A DNA stretch of 64,000 nt from Microbacterium nymphoidis (GCF_021044885.1 NZ_JAJNOD010000004.1:168017-232016); one strand, 5' to 3'; positions 44,793 through 54,378 are shown, numbered from the stretch's first letter. Numbers and translations are program-made. The notes: generated from the letters alone by a model not told the origin.

Positions 44793-47700
44793 GTGATGTT
44801 GTCTGGGATCGTCCGCGTTCTGAACACCGACGAATCGTTCGCGCCGCTGCGCGACGCCGCGCCCGCCGACGCCGACTTCGCGCTGGTCGACGGGCTGGAC
44901 GCTCCAGCGCTGGCGGCGCTGCTGGACCGGCGTGCGGCCGCGGGCCGTCCGCCGGTGCTGCTGGCGATCACCCCGACCGGACACCGTGCCGAATCCCTTG
45001 CTTCCGCCCTGGAGTGCCTCATCCCGGGCGCGGAGGTCATGAGCTTCCCCGCCTGGGAGACGCTGCCGCATGAGCGCCTCAGCCCCAGCGCCGAGACCGT
45101 CGGCCGCCGGATGGCGGTGCTGCGGCGGCTGCGGAAGTGGGACGAGTCCGCGCCTCTCGTGGTGACGGCATCGGTGCGCGCAGCGCTGCAGCCCCTGGCC
45201 GCCGGGCTCGGTGACATCGCACCCATCGAGCTCGCCGTGCGCCAGCGCGGACACGAGCTGGAGACGGTGGTCACCACTCTCGTCGAGCTCGCCTACGCGC
45301 GTGTCGACATGGTGTCCCGCCGCGGCGAGTTCGCGGTGCGTGGCGGCATCCTGGATGTCTTCCCGCCCCTGGCCGACCACCCGTACCGCATTGAGTTCTT
45401 CGGCGACGAGGTCGATCAGATCCGTGCCTTCTCGGTGGCCGATCAGCGTTCGCTGCCGGGTGAGATCGACGCCGTCGTGCTCCCGCCCAGCCGCGAGCTG
45501 CTGCTGACGGCGCCGGTGCGGGCGCGGGCGGCGGAACTCGAACCGGCGTTTCCCGGGGTAGCGGGCATGCTCGCCAAGATGGCCGAGGGCATTCCGGTGG
45601 AGGGCATGGAATCCCTCAGCCCCGCCGTTGCCGGGCCGCTGGTCTCCCTCGCCGACTACCTCCCGGAGCGTGCCGCGGTGGCACTCGTGGATCCGGAGCG
45701 CGCGACGTCTCGCTCGATCACTCTCGGCGAGACCAACCGGGAGTTCCTAGAGGCCGCGTGGAACGCCGCCACAGGGGGAGCGGACGCGCCCGTCGACCTC
45801 GGTGCGGGCGATTTTCTGACCCTGGGCGCGCTGCGAGAAGCGGTGCACGCCCGCCGCGGCGTGTGGTGGAGTCTCAGCCCGTTCGACCCGGGCGATGCGG
45901 AGGACGCGGACGACGTGCGGGTCCCCGGTTCACCGGTGCCGTCGTTCCAGGGCAACGTGGAGGGCGCCACGAGCTACATCGGCGACCTGCTCGCCCGTGG
46001 CTGGGCCGTGGTGGTCGCCGCCGCGGGAACCGGGCTGGTCGAACGAGCCCGCGACGTGCTGTCCGAACGCGGGTTCGGGGCTCGTGTGGTCGAGGAACTC
46101 ACCGAAGCGCCGGAGCGCGGTGTGGCCACGCTCGTGCGGGGCACCATCGAGAGCGGATTCCTCTCCGCCGAAGCGGAACTGGCCGTCTTTACCGAGAGCG
46201 AGTTCTACGGCCGTACCATCGGTGGCTCGCAGGTGGTGAAGAAGCTGGCGTCGCGCCGCAAGAACGTGGTCGACCCGCTCCAGCTCAAGGCGGGAGACCA
46301 CGTGGTGCACGCCACGCACGGCATCGGACGTTTCGTCGAGATGACCCAGCGCGAGGTGTCCACCGGCGGTCGCAACGCCCAGAAGAGTCTGCGCGACTAC
46401 CTGGTGATCGAGTATGCGCCCAGCAAGCGCGGCTACCCGGGCGACAAGCTGTTCGTACCCACTGACCAGCTCGACCTCCTGAGCCGCTACGTCGGCGGCG
46501 AGGCCCCCGTGCTCTCCAAGATGGGCGGCAGCGACTGGGCGGCCGCCAAGTCGAAGGCCCGCAAGGCGGTGCGCGACATCGCCGTGGAGCTGGTGAAGCT
46601 GTACTCGGCGCGCATGGCGGCGAAGGGCCACGCCTTCGGACCCGACACCCCGTGGCAGCGCGAGCTGGAGGAGGCGTTCCCCTTCGCGGAGACGCCCGAC
46701 CAGCTGCAGACCATCGACGAGATCAAGCACGACATGGAGAGCCCGATCCCGATGGATCGTCTGCTCTCCGGCGATGTCGGTTTCGGCAAGACCGAGGTCG
46801 CCGTCCGCGCCGCGTTCAAGGCCATTCAGGACGGCAAGCAGGTGGCGATGCTCGTGCCCACCACCCTCCTGGTAAAGCAGCACCTCGAGACGTTCACCGA
46901 GCGTTTCGCCGGCTTCCCCGTCAAAGTGCGCCCGCTCTCGCGCTTCCAGACCGACAAGCAGGCGCGCGACGTGCTGGCGGGTTTGCTGGACGGGACGGTC
47001 GACATGGTCATCGGCACCCACCGGATCCTCACCGACAAGGTGATCTTCAAGGATCTCGGTCTGCTGATCATCGACGAGGAGCAGCGCTTCGGGGTGGAGC
47101 ACAAGGACGCGCTGAAGAAGCTCAAGACGAACGTCGACATCCTGGCGATGAGTGCCACCCCCATCCCGCGGACGCTGGAGATGGCTGTCACCGGCATCCG
47201 GGAGATGTCCACGCTCGCCACCCCGCCGGAGGACCGTCACCCGATCCTCTCCTTCGTCGGGCCGAAGAACGACCGTCAGATCGCCGCGGCCATCCGCCGG
47301 GAGCTGCTGCGCGAGGGACAGGTGTTCTACGTCCACAACCGGGTGCAGTCCATCCAGCGGGTCGCGCACGAACTCGCCGAACTCGTCCCGGAGGCGCGCA
47401 TCGCAGTGGCGCACGGCCGGATGGGGGAGCACCAGCTGGAGCAGGTGGTGGACGACTTCTGGGAGAAGAAGTTCGATGTCCTGGTGTCCACCACCATCAT
47501 CGAAACCGGCCTGGACATCTCCAACGCCAACACGATCATCATCGACCGGGCCGACAAGTACGGGCTGTCGCAGCTTCACCAGCTGCGCGGGCGGGTCGGC
47601 CGCGGCCGCGAGCGGGCCTATGCCTACTTCGTCTACGACGACACCAAGCCGCTGTCGGAGACCGCCGCCGATCGTCTGCAGACCATCGCCGTCAACAACG

Positions 47701-48350
47701 ATCTCGGCTCCGGCATGCAGGTGGCACTGAAGGACCTCGAGCTGCGCGGCGCCGGCAACATGCTCGGCGCTGAGCAGGCGGGCCACATCGCGGGCGTCGG
47801 ATTCGACCTCTACCTGCGCATGGTCGGGGAAGCCGTGGCCACGTTCCGCGGCGAAGAGACCGAGGGGCCCACGGAGCTGCGGCTCGAGCTGCCGGTGGAT
47901 GCTCGCATCCCCGAGTCGTACATCGACAGCGAGCGTCTGCGGCTGGAGGCGTATCAGAAGCTGTCCTCCTCGGCCACGGCCACCTCCAAGGACGACATGA
48001 TCGATCTCGTCATCGACGAGCTGGTCGATCGATACGGCCCGCTCCCGGAGGAGGTCGTCGGCCTTGTCGCCGTCGCCCGCCTCCGACGCCGAGCGGCGCA
48101 GGCCGGTCTCACCGACGTCGTCGCGATGGGCCCCAACCTGCGCATCGCCCCGGCGCACTTCGCCGACTCGATTCGCGTGCGCATGCAGCGGCTCTACCCC
48201 AACGCCAAGCTGATCGCCTCGGGCGAGGCCGTGGTGGTTCCCATTCCCCGTCCCGGTGGCGAGGCCATGCCGGATGCGGAACTCATCGCCTGGGTCGATC
48301 AGCTCTTCACCGCGCTGTACCCGCTGCCGGAGCCGAAGCCCGCCGCCTGA
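44793..48350 (+). CDS. mfd: Transcription-repair coupling factor Mfd
   Basis: A 1185-residue translocase that removes RNA polymerase stalled at lesions and recruits UvrA. The N-terminal UvrB-like region (to about 370) leads to the RNAP-interaction domain with HVVHATHGIGRFVEM. The helicase motor follows, with Walker A GDVGFGKTEV, DEEQRFGVEHK, ATPIPRTLEMA and TTIIETGLDISNANT, the TRG motif, and the C-terminal autoinhibitory domain ending near residue 1160. Start is GTG 44793 or ATG 44796; both fit a leaderless message. Confidence 0.95.
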   Translation: MMLSGIVRVLNTDESFAPLRDAAPADADFALVDGLDAPALAALLDRRAAAGRPPVLLAITPTGHRAESLASALECLIPGAEVMSFPAWETLPHERLSPSAETVGRRMAVLRRLRKWDESAPLVVTASVRAALQPLAAGLGDIAPIELAVRQRGHELETVVTTLVELAYARVDMVSRRGEFAVRGGILDVFPPLADHPYRIEFFGDEVDQIRAFSVADQRSLPGEIDAVVLPPSRELLLTAPVRARAAELEPAFPGVAGMLAKMAEGIPVEGMESLSPAVAGPLVSLADYLPERAAVALVDPERATSRSITLGETNREFLEAAWNAATGGADAPVDLGAGDFLTLGALREAVHARRGVWWSLSPFDPGDAEDADDVRVPGSPVPSFQGNVEGATSYIGDLLARGWAVVVAAAGTGLVERARDVLSERGFGARVVEELTEAPERGVATLVRGTIESGFLSAEAELAVFTESEFYGRTIGGSQVVKKLASRRKNVVDPLQLKAGDHVVHATHGIGRFVEMTQREVSTGGRNAQKSLRDYLVIEYAPSKRGYPGDKLFVPTDQLDLLSRYVGGEAPVLSKMGGSDWAAAKSKARKAVRDIAVELVKLYSARMAAKGHAFGPDTPWQRELEEAFPFAETPDQLQTIDEIKHDMESPIPMDRLLSGDVGFGKTEVAVRAAFKAIQDGKQVAMLVPTTLLVKQHLETFTERFAGFPVKVRPLSRFQTDKQARDVLAGLLDGTVDMVIGTHRILTDKVIFKDLGLLIIDEEQRFGVEHKDALKKLKTNVDILAMSATPIPRTLEMAVTGIREMSTLATPPEDRHPILSFVGPKNDRQIAAAIRRELLREGQVFYVHNRVQSIQRVAHELAELVPEARIAVAHGRMGEHQLEQVVDDFWEKKFDVLVSTTIIETGLDISNANTIIIDRADKYGLSQLHQLRGRVGRGRERAYAYFVYDDTKPLSETAADRLQTIAVNNDLGSGMQVALKDLELRGAGNMLGAEQAGHIAGVGFDLYLRMVGEAVATFRGEETEGPTELRLELPVDARIPESYIDSERLRLEAYQKLSSSATATSKDDMIDLVIDELVDRYGPLPEEVVGLVAVARLRRRAAQAGLTDVVAMGPNLRIAPAHFADSIRVRMQRLYPNAKLIASGEAVVVPIPRPGGEAMPDAELIAWVDQLFTALYPLPEPKPAA

Positions 48351-48381
48351 TCCCCTCCTGGCGCCCCGTGCGGCGGAGCGT

Positions 48382-48387
48382 TAGCGT
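48382..48387 (+). promoter_or_regulatory. -10-like TAGCGT, leaderless start
   Basis: TAGCGT six bases before the ATG of the hexapeptide-repeat gene; no ribosome site. Confidence 0.5.
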
Positions 48388-48393
48388 GACGGC

Positions 48394-48990
48394 ATGGAGT
48401 TCGAGCACGAGGGAGTGCGACCGCGGGTGCACCCCGACGCGGTCGTCGCACAGACCGCGGTCATCTCGGGGGACGTCACGGTCGGAGCAGACTGCCAGAT
48501 CCTGCACGGCGCGGTGATCACGGCGGAGGGCGGTGCCATCACGCTCGGCGAGAACGTCATCGTGATGGAGAACGCGGTGATCCGCGCCGTCGCATCCGCC
48601 CCGGTGCACATCGGCGACCACACCCTCATCGGGCCCGGGGCGAGCATCAGCGGTGCCACTGTGGGCGACGAGGTCTTCCTCGCCACCGGCACACGGGTCT
48701 TCAACGGAGCACGCATCGGCGAGCGCAGCGAAGTGCGCATCAACGCCGTCGTTCATCTGCGCACGGTGCTTCCGCCGGACACCGTCGTCCCGATCGGGTG
48801 GGTCGCGATCGGTGATCCGGTCGAGATCCTCCCGCCGCACGAGCACGACCGCATCGCCGCCGCGCAACGGGAGCTGGATTTCCCCGGCTTCGTGTTCGGC
48901 GTCGATCGCGACACCCCGGACGTCATGGTGCAGCTGACGGAGCGCTACGGCCGGTCCCTGTCCCGACACCGCTCCGATCGGGCGCTCTGA
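48394..48990 (+). CDS. Gamma-carbonic-anhydrase-like hexapeptide-repeat protein
   Basis: A 198-residue left-handed beta-helix protein. It has continuous hexapeptide repeats from about 12 to 130 (VVAQTAVISGDVTVGADCQI onward), then a helical tail. Possible metal-binding His lie in ILHGAV, HIGDHT and VVHLRT, so a gamma-type carbonic anhydrase is possible, but the set is not fully convincing and an acyltransferase is an alternative. It follows mfd with a separate leaderless promoter. Confidence 0.75.
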   Translation: MEFEHEGVRPRVHPDAVVAQTAVISGDVTVGADCQILHGAVITAEGGAITLGENVIVMENAVIRAVASAPVHIGDHTLIGPGASISGATVGDEVFLATGTRVFNGARIGERSEVRINAVVHLRTVLPPDTVVPIGWVAIGDPVEILPPHEHDRIAAAQRELDFPGFVFGVDRDTPDVMVQLTERYGRSLSRHRSDRAL

Positions 48991-49012
48991 GGGCAGCGAT
49001 CACCCGACCGGG

Positions 49013-49018
49013 TAGACT
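49013..49018 (+). promoter_or_regulatory. -10-like TAGACT of nhaA
   Basis: TAGACT would start transcription near 49025 and give a leader of about 60 bases ending in the hairpin at 49066-49081. Confidence 0.45.
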
Positions 49019-49065
49019 GGGTGGGGCCCTCGGGCCACGGTGTGTCGGGAAGCCTGGTCGACCGC

Positions 49066-49081
49066 GAGGAGAGAACTCCTC
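49066..49081 (+). promoter_or_regulatory. Hairpin enclosing the nhaA ribosome site
   Basis: GAGGAG-AGAA-CTCCTC: the Shine-Dalgarno GAGGAG pairs with CTCCTC immediately before the GTG/ATG start, giving a six-base-pair stem that would mask it. Confidence 0.6.
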
Positions 49082-49084
49082 GTG

Positions 49085-50344
49085 ATGACGCGAAAGGCAC
49101 CCGTGAACGAGAAGAACACCCCTGCGCCCACGTCCCCGCAGCACGCCGCCACACCGGCGCCCGCGCATCGCTTCGTCGCCCTGCTCCGCTCGGCGCGGTT
49201 TCCGGCCGTCGTGCTGCTCGCCGCAGCGGCCCTCGGGCTCCTCCTCGCCAACTCTCCCGTCGGCGCGGCCCTGATCTCCGTGCTGGAGGCGCATCCGCTC
49301 TTCCCGGGCACTCCCTTCGAGCTGTCCATCGCCCACTGGGTGTCCGACGGATTGCTGGCCGTCTTCTTCTTCACGGCGGCGGTCGAACTGCGACACGAGC
49401 TCACGGTGGGTCGCCTGAGTCGGCCGAAGGAGGCGCTCGTGCCGGCGATCGCGGCCGCGGGCGGAGTGGTCGTCCCGGTCGCGATGTACCTGGCGATCGC
49501 GGCGGGGGAGGGGACCGCGCAGGGCTGGCCCATCCCCACGGCCACCGACATCGCCTTCGCCCTGGGCGTACTCGCCGTCTTCGGTACCGGGCTCCCGGCG
49601 AAGATCCGGGTCTTCCTGCTGGCACTGGCGATCCTCGACGACATCGTGGGCATCGTCTTCATCGCGGTGCTGTTCACCGCGGACCTGCAGATCGGCGCGC
49701 TGGTGCTGGCCGTGGTCCTCGTCGGTCTGTTCGCGTTCCTCAGCCGCATGCGTCCGAAGCGGGGACGCGGGCTGTGGGTCGCCCTCCTCGTCGTGGTCGC
49801 GGTCGCTACGTGGGCCGCCGTGCTGACCAGCGGTGTGCACGCGACCATCGCGGGTGTCACGCTGGGACTGGCGATGGCCCCGCGCCCCGCGGATCGCACC
49901 GCCCATGTGCTGGAGCCGGCGGTCAACGGCGTCGTGCTGCCCGTGTTCGCCTTCGTCGCGGCGGCCGTGGTCGTTCCCGCTGTCGAGCCGGCCAACCTCA
50001 GCCCCGCTTTCTGGGGCGTGCTGATCGCCCTCCCGGTCGGCAAGATCGTGGGCATCACTGCGGCCGGGCTCATCGGCCAGCGGCTGCTGCGCACGAGCAC
50101 GGCGGCGCGCCTGCCGCTCGTGGATCTGCTCATGGCGGGAACGCTGGGTGGCATCGGATTCACCGTCTCCCTCCTGCTGGGACAGCTCGCCTTCGGTGCG
50201 GATCACGAGCTCGGCGCCGAGGTGACGCTTGCCGTGCTCGGCGGCTCCGTGATCGCCATGCTCGCATCCGCGGTGTTCGTCAGCGTGCGAGCGCGCGCCT
50301 ACCGCCGCGCTCAGTCACACGCGGCGCGGGCCGCGCGCGGCTGA
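49085..50344 (+). CDS. nhaA: NhaA-type Na+/H+ antiporter
   Basis: A 419-residue inner-membrane antiporter with about 12 helices. The NhaA core motifs are TDIAFALGVLAVFG (the TDxxF crossing of helix IV) and LAILDDIVGIV, whose Asp pair binds Na+/H+, plus LMAGTLGGIGFTVSLLL. It expels Na+ for H+ at alkaline pH. The start may be GTG 49082 or ATG 49085. The leader hairpin suggests control at translation. It is unrelated in sequence to the CPA1 antiporter at 7.6 kb. Confidence 0.93.
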   Translation: MTRKAPVNEKNTPAPTSPQHAATPAPAHRFVALLRSARFPAVVLLAAAALGLLLANSPVGAALISVLEAHPLFPGTPFELSIAHWVSDGLLAVFFFTAAVELRHELTVGRLSRPKEALVPAIAAAGGVVVPVAMYLAIAAGEGTAQGWPIPTATDIAFALGVLAVFGTGLPAKIRVFLLALAILDDIVGIVFIAVLFTADLQIGALVLAVVLVGLFAFLSRMRPKRGRGLWVALLVVVAVATWAAVLTSGVHATIAGVTLGLAMAPRPADRTAHVLEPAVNGVVLPVFAFVAAAVVVPAVEPANLSPAFWGVLIALPVGKIVGITAAGLIGQRLLRTSTAARLPLVDLLMAGTLGGIGFTVSLLLGQLAFGADHELGAEVTLAVLGGSVIAMLASAVFVSVRARAYRRAQSHAARAARG

Positions 50345-50359
50345 CACCTCCCGCGCGGG

Positions 50360-50365
50360 TATCGT
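50360..50365 (+). promoter_or_regulatory. -10-like TATCGT, leaderless start of mazG
   Basis: TATCGT seven bases before the mazG ATG at 50373. Confidence 0.5.
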
Positions 50366-50372
50366 CGGGCTC

Positions 50373-51017
50373 ATGAGCGATCACCTCTCCGATGCATCCG
50401 GCCTCGATCGCGCGGCGGCGGTGATGCACGACGTCCGAGAACGATGCGTCTGGACGCAGCAGATGACGCACGAGGAGCTGATCCCGTACCTGCTGGAGGA
50501 GAGTGCGGAAGTCGTCGAGGCGGTCGAGACGGGCACGAGCGCCGACCTGAGGGAGGAGCTGGGAGACCTGCTCTGGCAGGTGCTCTTCCATGCCGAGATC
50601 TCGGCGCGTGCGGGGGAGTTCGGCATCGACGATGTCGCGAATGATCTGGCCGAGAAGATGATCCGACGCCACCCGCACGTCTTCGCGGGGGAGATCGCCC
50701 GCACTCCGCAGGAAGTACTCCGGCACTGGAACGCGGCGAAGGCGGCGGAGAAGCGCGAGCGTCGCAGCGTGCTCGACGGCATCCCCGCCGCGATGCCTGC
50801 GCTGGCGCGCGCGCAGAAGGTGCTCGGTCGCGCGTCGTCGGTCGGGGTGCGGGCGGCTGCGCCCGGCGTCGCGCCGGCCGATGAGGCGCAGTTCGGGGAC
50901 GCCCTGCTCGCACTCGTCGCGCAGGCCCGCGAGAACGGGTGGGACGCCGAACGCGCGCTGCGGGGGAGCGTGCGAGCGCTGGAGGATCGCGTGCGGGACG
51001 CCGAGGCCGGGCAGTGA
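50373..51017 (+). CDS. mazG: MazG-family nucleotide pyrophosphohydrolase
   Basis: A 214-residue all-helical NTP pyrophosphatase that degrades noncanonical or excess (d)NTPs. The metal-binding pattern E-E-x-x-E ... E-x-x-D is seen in YLLEESAEVVEAVE and REELGDLLWQVLFH, and IRRHPHVFAGE follows as in MazG. The full E. coli protein has two such domains; this one has one complete N-terminal domain plus a shortened C-terminal part. It is convergent with the Nudix gene, four bases apart. Confidence 0.92.
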   Translation: MSDHLSDASGLDRAAAVMHDVRERCVWTQQMTHEELIPYLLEESAEVVEAVETGTSADLREELGDLLWQVLFHAEISARAGEFGIDDVANDLAEKMIRRHPHVFAGEIARTPQEVLRHWNAAKAAEKRERRSVLDGIPAAMPALARAQKVLGRASSVGVRAAAPGVAPADEAQFGDALLALVAQARENGWDAERALRGSVRALEDRVRDAEAGQ

Positions 51018-51021
51018 TCTG

Positions 51022-51570
51022 TCAGCGCGCGAGCAGCTCCGGACGCAGATGGATCAGCGCGTACAGCAGCGCTGCCACGCTCTCGCCGTCGGAGATCTCA
51101 CCGTCGCGCACCATCGCCAGCACCTCCGGCAGCGGGGCCCATCGCACCGCGTCGATGCCCTCCAACGCCTGCTCGGCGCCATCGTCGGCCACCGCGCGGA
51201 CGCCGCGGGCAAGGAAGACGTACTCCGGGGCCTCGGCGATGCCGTTGAGGGCGTTCATGCGGCCGATCATCGCCCATTCCGTCGCGACCAGACCAGTCTC
51301 CTCGCGCAGCTCCCGTCGCGCGGCGATCTCCGGCTCCTCGCCGTCGGTTCCGCCGGCAGGCACCTCCCACCCCGTCCCCGTCGTGTATCGATCCAGACGC
51401 ACCAGGCACACTCGCTCCGCGTCGTCCACCGCCACGATGAAGACCGCCGGATGCTGCATGGTCACCACACCGTAGACGCCGTCGCCCGCGGGACCGGTCA
51501 CCTGGTCTTCGCGCACGCTGATCCAGCGGTTCTCGTACACCGTGCGCGATCCGCGCGTCGTCCACGTCAT
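51022..51570 (-). CDS. Nudix hydrolase (ADP-ribose pyrophosphatase-like)
   Basis: A 182-residue Nudix enzyme. The Nudix box is GTDGEEPEIAARRELREETGL, which fits G-x5-E-x7-R-E-U-x-E-E-x-G-U. The lead-in VCLVRLDRYTTGTGWEVPAG and later EYVFLARG resemble ADP-ribose pyrophosphatases. It likely cleaves a nucleoside diphosphate linked to a sugar or other moiety. A -10-like TAGGCT (51577-51582 on the complement) lies six bases before the ATG, so it is probably leaderless. With MazG beside it, the pair suits nucleotide-pool sanitation. Confidence 0.9.
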   Translation of the reverse strand: MTWTTRGSRTVYENRWISVREDQVTGPAGDGVYGVVTMQHPAVFIVAVDDAERVCLVRLDRYTTGTGWEVPAGGTDGEEPEIAARRELREETGLVATEWAMIGRMNALNGIAEAPEYVFLARGVRAVADDGAEQALEGIDAVRWAPLPEVLAMVRDGEISDGESVAALLYALIHLRPELLAR

Positions 51571-51658
51571 CCGCTCAGCCTACGCACGCACCGGCGCGCT
51601 GTGCCGTCTCCCGAGACGTGCGGTGACGGCTCGGTGCGTCGGCACCGCCTCGGACCGG

Positions 51659-51664
51659 TACCCT
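51659..51664 (+). promoter_or_regulatory. -10-like TACCCT, leaderless start of dapA
   Basis: TACCCT six bases before the dapA ATG at 51671. Confidence 0.5.
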
Positions 51665-51670
51665 GAGAGC

Positions 51671-52648
51671 ATGACGCAAACGAGCAATCCCTTTGGACAG
51701 GTGCTCGTCGCGCTCGTCACTCCGATGACGGCCGACGGTGAGGTCGACTGGCCCTCCGTCGAGAAGCACATCGACGACGTCATCCGCAGCGGTGCGGACG
51801 GCATCGTGGTCACGGGAACCACGGGCGAGACCTCCACCCTGACCGACGCCGAGAAGCTGCGCCTGGTCGAGGTCGGAAAGGACGTCGCAGCCGGTCGCGC
51901 GAAGATCATCACCGGCGGCGGCTCGAACGAGACCGCGCACGCCATCGAGCTCTACAAGGCCAGTGAGAAGGCCGGAGCCGACGGCATCATGATCGTCACC
52001 CCGTACTACAACAAGCCCACCCAGGCGGGCATCCTCACGCACTTCCGTCTCGTCGCCGACGCGACGGATCTCCCGGTCATCCTGTACGACATCCCCGGAC
52101 GCACCGGCGTCCCGATCAAGTACGAGACCATCCTTCGTCTGGCCAAGCACCCGAACATCCTCGCCGTGAAGGACGCCAAGGGCGACTTCAGCGAGGTCAG
52201 CCGCGTGCTGAACCAGACCGACCTCATGTACTTCTCCGGCGACGATGCGAACGTGCTCCCGCACCTCGCGATCGGCGCCACCGGACTCATCGGCGTCACG
52301 GCGAACATCGCCGCAGCGCCCTATCGGACCATCGTCGACGCGGTCAACCGCGGCGACCTCGCGGCAGCCACCGCACAGCACAAGAAGCTCGAACCGCTGG
52401 TTCGCGCCACCATGACGCATGTGCCGGGGACCATCGCCGCGAAGTACATCTTGCATGGGCTGGGACGCATCTCCAGCCCCCGCGTTCGCCTTCCCCTGGT
52501 GGGGCCGGAGGAGTGGGAAGCCGCGATCATCGAGGACGAGCTGGCGCTCGTGACCGATGTCGAGGGCGTCGACTTCTCCAACTTCCGCCCGGATCGCAAC
52601 GCGGCGGCGGGTGGAGCCCTGCCGAAGGTGCACGGCACAACACGCTGA
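51671..52648 (+). CDS. dapA: 4-hydroxy-tetrahydrodipicolinate synthase
   Basis: A 325-residue TIM-barrel aldolase that condenses pyruvate with aspartate semialdehyde, the first committed step to meso-diaminopimelate and lysine. The GTTGETSTL motif, Tyr in VTPYYNKP, the Arg in IPGRTGVPI and the Schiff-base Lys in LAVKDAKGD are all present. It is slightly longer than usual, with a C-terminal tail. The start at 51671 fits the leaderless -10. RNase J follows in nine bases, as in many actinobacteria. Confidence 0.96.
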   Translation: MTQTSNPFGQVLVALVTPMTADGEVDWPSVEKHIDDVIRSGADGIVVTGTTGETSTLTDAEKLRLVEVGKDVAAGRAKIITGGGSNETAHAIELYKASEKAGADGIMIVTPYYNKPTQAGILTHFRLVADATDLPVILYDIPGRTGVPIKYETILRLAKHPNILAVKDAKGDFSEVSRVLNQTDLMYFSGDDANVLPHLAIGATGLIGVTANIAAAPYRTIVDAVNRGDLAAATAQHKKLEPLVRATMTHVPGTIAAKYILHGLGRISSPRVRLPLVGPEEWEAAIIEDELALVTDVEGVDFSNFRPDRNAAAGGALPKVHGTTR

Positions 52649-52657
52649 AAGGCCCAC

Positions 52658-54337
52658 ATGGCAGGCACCACGATCGTCACTCCTCCCGCACTGGAAGCGG
52701 GAACCCTCCGCATCACACCGCTCGGCGGTCTCGGCGAGGTCGGTCGCAACATGACCGTCTTCGAGTACGAGGGCAAGCTCCTCATCGTCGACTGCGGTGT
52801 GCTCTTCCCCGAGGAGCACCAGCCCGGCGTCGACCTCATCCTCGCCGACATGGAGCCGATCCGCGATCGCCTCCGCGACGTCGAGGGCGTCGTGCTGACG
52901 CATGGCCACGAAGACCACATCGGCGGCGTGCCGTATCTGCTGCGCAACCGCAATGACATCCCCCTGATGGGCTCGGCGCTCACGCTCGCCCTCACCGAGG
53001 CGAAGCTCAAGGAGCACCGCATCAAGGCGGACACCCGCGTGGTCCGCGAGGGCCAGCGGCTGTCCGTCGGCCCGTTCGACCTCGAGTTCGTCGCGGTCAA
53101 CCACTCGATCCCCGACGCCCTCGCCGTGGTCATCCGCACCCCGGCGGGTACGGTGCTCGGCACCGGCGACTTCAAGATGGACCAGCTCCCGCTGGACGGC
53201 CGCATCACCGACCTGCGCGCCTTCGCCCGGCTCGGCGAGGAGGGCGTCGACCTGTTCATGGTGGACTCCACGAACGCCGACGTCCCCGGCTTCACGCCCA
53301 CGGAGCGCGCGATCGGCCCGGTGCTGGAGGATGTCATCGGCCGCTCGCCGCGCCGCGTCATCGTCGCGAGCTTCTCCAGCCACGTGCACCGCGTGCAGCA
53401 GGTGATCGATGCGGCTCACAAGCACGGCCGTCGCGTCGCGCTGCTCGGCCGCTCGATGGTGCGCAACATGACCATCGCTGAAGACCTGGGCTACCTGCAC
53501 GTGCCCGACGGCGTGCTCATCGACTACAAGAAGGCGAAGGACCTGCCGGACGACAAGATCGTCTACATGTCCACCGGTTCGCAGGGCGAGCCGATGGCCG
53601 TGCTCTCGCGCATGGCCAACCTCGATCACGCGATCGAGCCCGGCCCGGGGGACACCATCATCCTCGCCTCCAGCCTCATCCCCGGCAACGAGAACGCGGT
53701 CTACCGCGTGATCGACGGCCTCACCAAGCTCGGTGCGACGGTGGTCCACAAGGGCAACGCCAAGGTTCACGTGTCGGGCCACGCGGCCGCCGGCGAACTG
53801 CTGTACTGCTACAACATCCTCAAGCCCCGCAACGTGATGCCGATCCACGGCGAGTACCGTCACCTGGTCGCCAACGCCCGGCTGGCCCAGGACACCGGCA
53901 TCCCGGCAGATCGCACCATCATCGGCGAGAACGGCACCGTCGTCGACCTCAAGGACGGCGATGCGAAGGTGGTCGGTCAGCTCGACCTCGGCTTCGTGTA
54001 CGTCGATGGCTCCTCGGTGGGCGGCGTCACGGAGAACGAGCTGAAGGACCGCCGCATCCTCGCGGAGGAGGGGTTCGTCTCGATCATCGTCGTGGTGGAC
54101 GCCAAGACCGGCAAGGTGATCTCGGGGCCGGAGATCCACGCCCGCGGCATGGCCGAGGACGACGCCGTATTCGACGACATCAAGCCGAAGATCGCCGCAG
54201 CGCTGGCCGAGGCCGCAGGCAACGGTGTTCGCGACACGCATGCGCTCAGCCAGATCGTCCGGCGCACGATCGGGCGCTGGGTGAACCAGCGGCTGCGTCG
54301 CCGGCCGATGATCGTCCCGCTGGTGATCTCCGCCTGA
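52658..54337 (+). CDS. rnj: Ribonuclease J
   Basis: A 559-residue metallo-beta-lactamase/beta-CASP nuclease with 5'-exo- and endonuclease activity in rRNA maturation and mRNA decay. The zinc motif is THGHEDHIGG, further ligands lie in FVAVNHSIPDA and GTGDFK, and the beta-CASP region includes FSSHVHRVQQ, STGSQGEP and SGHAAAGEL, with a C-terminal domain to the end. It forms an operon with dapA and has an AAAGG ribosome site. Confidence 0.96.
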   Translation: MAGTTIVTPPALEAGTLRITPLGGLGEVGRNMTVFEYEGKLLIVDCGVLFPEEHQPGVDLILADMEPIRDRLRDVEGVVLTHGHEDHIGGVPYLLRNRNDIPLMGSALTLALTEAKLKEHRIKADTRVVREGQRLSVGPFDLEFVAVNHSIPDALAVVIRTPAGTVLGTGDFKMDQLPLDGRITDLRAFARLGEEGVDLFMVDSTNADVPGFTPTERAIGPVLEDVIGRSPRRVIVASFSSHVHRVQQVIDAAHKHGRRVALLGRSMVRNMTIAEDLGYLHVPDGVLIDYKKAKDLPDDKIVYMSTGSQGEPMAVLSRMANLDHAIEPGPGDTIILASSLIPGNENAVYRVIDGLTKLGATVVHKGNAKVHVSGHAAAGELLYCYNILKPRNVMPIHGEYRHLVANARLAQDTGIPADRTIIGENGTVVDLKDGDAKVVGQLDLGFVYVDGSSVGGVTENELKDRRILAEEGFVSIIVVVDAKTGKVISGPEIHARGMAEDDAVFDDIKPKIAAALAEAAGNGVRDTHALSQIVRRTIGRWVNQRLRRRPMIVPLVISA

Positions 54338-54345
54338 GAGCGTCG

Positions 54346-54378
54346 GAAGGCCGCTGCCGCGTTGCGGCAGCGGCCTTC
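54346..54378 (+). terminator. dapA-rnj terminator
   Basis: Perfect inverted repeat GAAGGCCGCTGCCGC (54346-54360) / complement (54364-54378) with loop GTT, nine bases past the RNase J stop. Confidence 0.9.

Noticed and set aside
45930..48158. 742-residue open frame on the minus strand
   Set aside because: Entirely antisense to mfd motor codons; no motif or promoter supports it.
49019..49084. Known sodium riboswitch in the nhaA leader
   Set aside because: The leader is only about 60 bases and shows just one simple hairpin; I cannot match it to a described Na+ or nhaA RNA motif.
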